Source: Dehalococcoidia bacterium UBA6495 (GTDB lineage: Bacteria > Chloroflexota > Dehalococcoidia > Lucifugimonadales > UBA826). From it: 8,637 nt of DNA. The notes beneath the pieces are model-generated. The model was given only the letters and a program-made list of their open reading frames with translations, ran no database searches and was not told the origin of the DNA. The position numbers were made by a program, and so were the translations under genes. Shown one piece after another: positions 6,953 through 8,637 of this stretch. How positions within the stretch are numbered: the first letter of the stretch is position 1; each line of letters begins with the position of its first letter. The stretch lies in the NCBI GenBank assembly GCA_002435305.1, contig DJMH01000063.1:1-8637 (forward strand). The letters are read 5' to 3'.

Positions 6953-7081
6953 TCTATTTCCTGGTTCCAATAAATCGGCACTCGCATAGCGCTATTGCTA
7001 GATGAAGTTACCAATCAGCTTTCAAACTTATGATCTCAAGTTACCGCTAAAATATCTGAATTTTAATTATGGAGCTACACA

Positions 7082-7489
7082 ATGAGCATAACCCCACTAA
7101 TAGAATACGAAGATGCAACAGAGGAAGTTTTATCAGTCTATGAGGACATTATGGCTACAAGGGGCTCAAATTGGGTCAACAATTTTTGGAAAGCACTTGC
7201 CACCCAACCGGAACTGCTGAAAAGGACTTGGAATGGGGTGAAATCTGTCATGGCAGATGGTGCACTCGATTCACTTACCAAAGAAATGATATACGTTGCG
7301 GTAAGCGCCACCAACAACTGTAATTACTGTACTAACAGCCACACAACTGCAGCAAGGGCAAAGGGTATGACAGATGAAATGTTTGCGGAGCTAATGGCCG
7401 TAGTAGGTATGGCTAACCAAACTAACTCTTTAGCTAACGGATTCCAAGTGGAGGTGGATGAGCAATTTAGGAATGGTGGAAGGAATTAA
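7082..7489 (+). CDS. AhpD-like / carboxymuconolactone decarboxylase-family protein with redox CxxC
   Basis: A 135-residue, mostly helical protein of the AhpD/CMD family. The core is the exact AhpD spacing E-x11-C-x2-C-x3-H: Glu68, Cys80, Cys83 (NNCNYC) and His87 (NSHT). This set makes the thiol-disulfide proton relay in alkylhydroperoxidase AhpD and is absent from genuine carboxymuconolactone decarboxylases, so a peroxidase or disulfide reductase role is more likely than ring-fission metabolism. No export signal is visible. GGAG (7071-7074) lies 7 bases before the ATG. A 129-base gap separates it from the upstream operon, long enough for its own promoter; TAAAAT at 7048-7053 is a possible -10, with no good -35. 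It converges with the nucleoside hydrolase, 34 bases between stops, with no convincing hairpin terminator in that gap. Family is secure; electron donor and substrate are unknown. Confidence 0.85.
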   Translation: MSITPLIEYEDATEEVLSVYEDIMATRGSNWVNNFWKALATQPELLKRTWNGVKSVMADGALDSLTKEMIYVAVSATNNCNYCTNSHTTAARAKGMTDEMFAELMAVVGMANQTNSLANGFQVEVDEQFRNGGRN

Positions 7490-7523
7490 TTTAGAGGTTT
7501 GTTAATTGACCTGAAAATTTAAA

Positions 7524-8456
7524 TCAAGTTGATAATATTTGGGATATTTTTTGTTTTGCCAGTTCCTGATCGATATTTACTCCAACCTCGACGGTTCCAT
7601 CAATGTTAAGTGTCCCAATAGTTTTGCCAAATTCAGAGCCAGTACAGACAACCGAAACGTCGTACATTTCCCAATCAATTAATTCTGGATATAAAACCGA
7701 CAAGACAGTTATCGGGTCATGCAAACTGAAATAATCTCTATCAGGAAGTTTTCTGAACACTGTATCTAATAGCTGCCTTATTATCTTCTCGGCTGGAGAA
7801 TTTCCGCCAAGCCAGTCCGTTTCTTCTCTTTTTACGGAAGTCTCCCGCGTGATATCCAGTCCACATAACTTTATTCCTATCCCCGAGCCCATAACTTCAT
7901 CTGCAGCCACGGGATCACAATAGATATTGAATTCGGCATACTCAGTGACGTTGCCTAGAACGTTTACGGCTCCACCCATCAAGTGAATACCCTTTAGCCA
8001 GTTCTTTAAATTTGGTTCTTTTTTGATCGCCATAGCGATATTTGTAAGAGGCCCGATTGGAACCAGAATGAGTTCTCCTTTATTAGATTCAGCTTCATTG
8101 ATAATGAAATCTACCGCATGCATCTCTCTAGGCCGAATGGATGGTTTGGGCAATGAAACGTGAAGGCCAGTCTCTCCATGAATTTCGATTCTATGAGATT
8201 TGAATTCGTCAAATTCCTCAGGAGATGTTGAGCTTTCATTTAATGCACTAGCATCTCCCACGTATACAGGCACCTCCATTCGACCCATATATGTGAGTAA
8301 ACTCAATGCATTATTAGTTGTGTTCTCTAGTGAAGCATTCCCACCTACAATTGTTAAACCGCGCATATCGATTAAATCGGATTTCAATGCCATAATTATG
8401 GCCAAAAGATCATCGTTCCCCGGATCGGTATCGAGGATTATTTTGGTTTTATTCAT
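7524..8456 (-). CDS. Inosine-uridine-preferring-type nucleoside hydrolase
   Basis: A 310-residue nucleoside N-ribohydrolase of normal family length that splits nucleosides into free base and ribose for salvage or catabolism. The calcium-binding signature is at the N-terminus: DTDPGNDD (residues 9-16) with Asp11, Asp15 and Asp16 as likely ligands. Further family motifs are TIVGGN (35-40), IHGETGL (92-98), VPIGPLTNIA (132-141), HLMGGAV (158-164), AEFNIYCDP (174-182) and LHDP (245-248), where His246 is the likely active-site acid and Asp247 a calcium ligand. All key residues are present, so the enzyme should be active; base preference cannot be told. A GGGGG ribosome-site candidate (complement of 8462-8466) lies 5 bases before the ATG. 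It is divergent from the NimA-like gene with just 29 bases between starts. Ribosylpyrimidine hydrolases (RihA/B-like) and queuosine or other modified-nucleoside hydrolases share this fold. Confidence 0.92.
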   Translation of the reverse strand: MNKTKIILDTDPGNDDLLAIIMALKSDLIDMRGLTIVGGNASLENTTNNALSLLTYMGRMEVPVYVGDASALNESSTSPEEFDEFKSHRIEIHGETGLHVSLPKPSIRPREMHAVDFIINEAESNKGELILVPIGPLTNIAMAIKKEPNLKNWLKGIHLMGGAVNVLGNVTEYAEFNIYCDPVAADEVMGSGIGIKLCGLDITRETSVKREETDWLGGNSPAEKIIRQLLDTVFRKLPDRDYFSLHDPITVLSVLYPELIDWEMYDVSVVCTGSEFGKTIGTLNIDGTVEVGVNIDQELAKQKISQILST

Positions 8457-8485
8457 AAATACCCCCTATATAGAAGGAAAATATC

Positions 8486-8637
8486 ATGCCTGAAAAAGAC
8501 CTGCTTACCACTGAAAAGACTAAAGTAATTAGGATCCCAGACAGAGGCTCCTATGACAGAAAATCAGCTTACGAGATTATAGATGATACGCCTATGTGTC
8601 ATGTTTCCTATCTGATCAATGGAGAACCGTATATAAC
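8486..8637 (+). CDS. N-terminal fragment of a PNPOx / NimA-like flavin-binding protein
   Basis: The gene starts at ATG 8486 and runs open off the right edge, so 50 full codons are visible. AAGGA (8474-8478) lies 7 bases before the ATG. The fragment reads as the start of the NimA/Pyridox_ox_2 group: RIPDRGSYDR (16-25), then a helix, YEIIDDTPMCHVSY (29-42), and NGEPYI (45-50). RGxYDR followed by CHV and a G-x-P-Y/F is the pattern of small flavin-binding split-barrel proteins, some of which are nitroimidazole reductases; His39 matches a conserved position in NimA proteins. It is a different subgroup from the PPOX protein at 6539-6952. Function beyond flavin binding is not inferable from the fragment. 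Confidence 0.75.
   Translation, partial: MPEKDLLTTEKTKVIRIPDRGSYDRKSAYEIIDDTPMCHVSYLINGEPYI

Noticed and set aside
7490..7523. Possible terminator between the convergent AhpD-like and nucleoside hydrolase genes
   Set aside because: Only a four-base AGGT/ACCT stem with a ten-base loop is present, with no proper T run; the AT-rich ATTTAAAT palindrome is too weak.
8200..8493. Plus-strand frame of 97 codons over the nucleoside hydrolase start
   Set aside because: It is antisense to a gene with all its catalytic motifs and would overlap the NimA-like gene start.
1..8637. Defence system, phage, transposon or CRISPR content
   Set aside because: All genes are metabolic families with intact motifs, and no direct repeats, terminal inverted repeats or transposase/integrase sequences are visible.

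Overview
This window is a densely packed, heterotrophic catabolic segment from a bacterium of moderate GC. Ten protein genes are visible. Eight are complete and two are cut by the window edges. There are no RNA genes, mobile elements, CRISPR arrays or phage genes, and no gap between genes exceeds about 130 bases. The mix of two adjacent enolase-superfamily dehydratases, an HpcH/HpaI aldolase, a homocysteine-methyltransferase-like protein, an S9 peptidase, two PNPOx-type flavin proteins, an AhpD/CMD protein, a nucleoside hydrolase and a D-aminoacylase-type amidohydrolase resembles marine Chloroflexota of the SAR202 type, which are known for expanded enolase-superfamily families. That assignment is an inference from gene content only; there is no taxonomic marker here.

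Layout. Positions 1-192 (-) hold the N-terminal 64 residues of an amidohydrolase (D-aminoacylase type), ending at the HxH metal motif at the window edge. It diverges from an HpcH/HpaI aldolase (276-1070, +). That gene converges, with only 11 bases between stops, on a two-gene minus-strand operon of paralogous enolase-superfamily dehydratases (3401-2259, then 2227-1082). A 99-base divergent promoter region separates this operon from a plus-strand operon: homocysteine S-methyltransferase-like protein (3501-4538), S9 prolyl-oligopeptidase-type peptidase (4570-6522) and PNPOx-family protein (6539-6952), with gaps of 31 and 16 bases. After 129 bases comes an AhpD/CMD-family protein (7082-7489), convergent with an inosine-uridine-type nucleoside hydrolase (8456-7524, -). 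A 29-base divergent gap leads to the start of a second PNPOx/NimA-like protein (8486 to window end).

How they may work together. The two dehydratases plus the pyruvate-type aldolase make a plausible non-phosphorylative sugar-acid route: acid sugar to 2-keto-3-deoxy acid to pyruvate plus an aldehyde. The amidohydrolase, S9 peptidase and nucleoside hydrolase look like hydrolytic scavenging enzymes for modified amino acids, peptides and nucleosides. The PNPOx and AhpD-like proteins suggest redox or detoxification roles. No transporter or transcription regulator gene is present. Two enzymes have noteworthy active-site changes: the downstream dehydratase has Glu in place of the Asp of the His-Asp dyad, and the methyltransferase-like protein has His in place of the first zinc cysteine.
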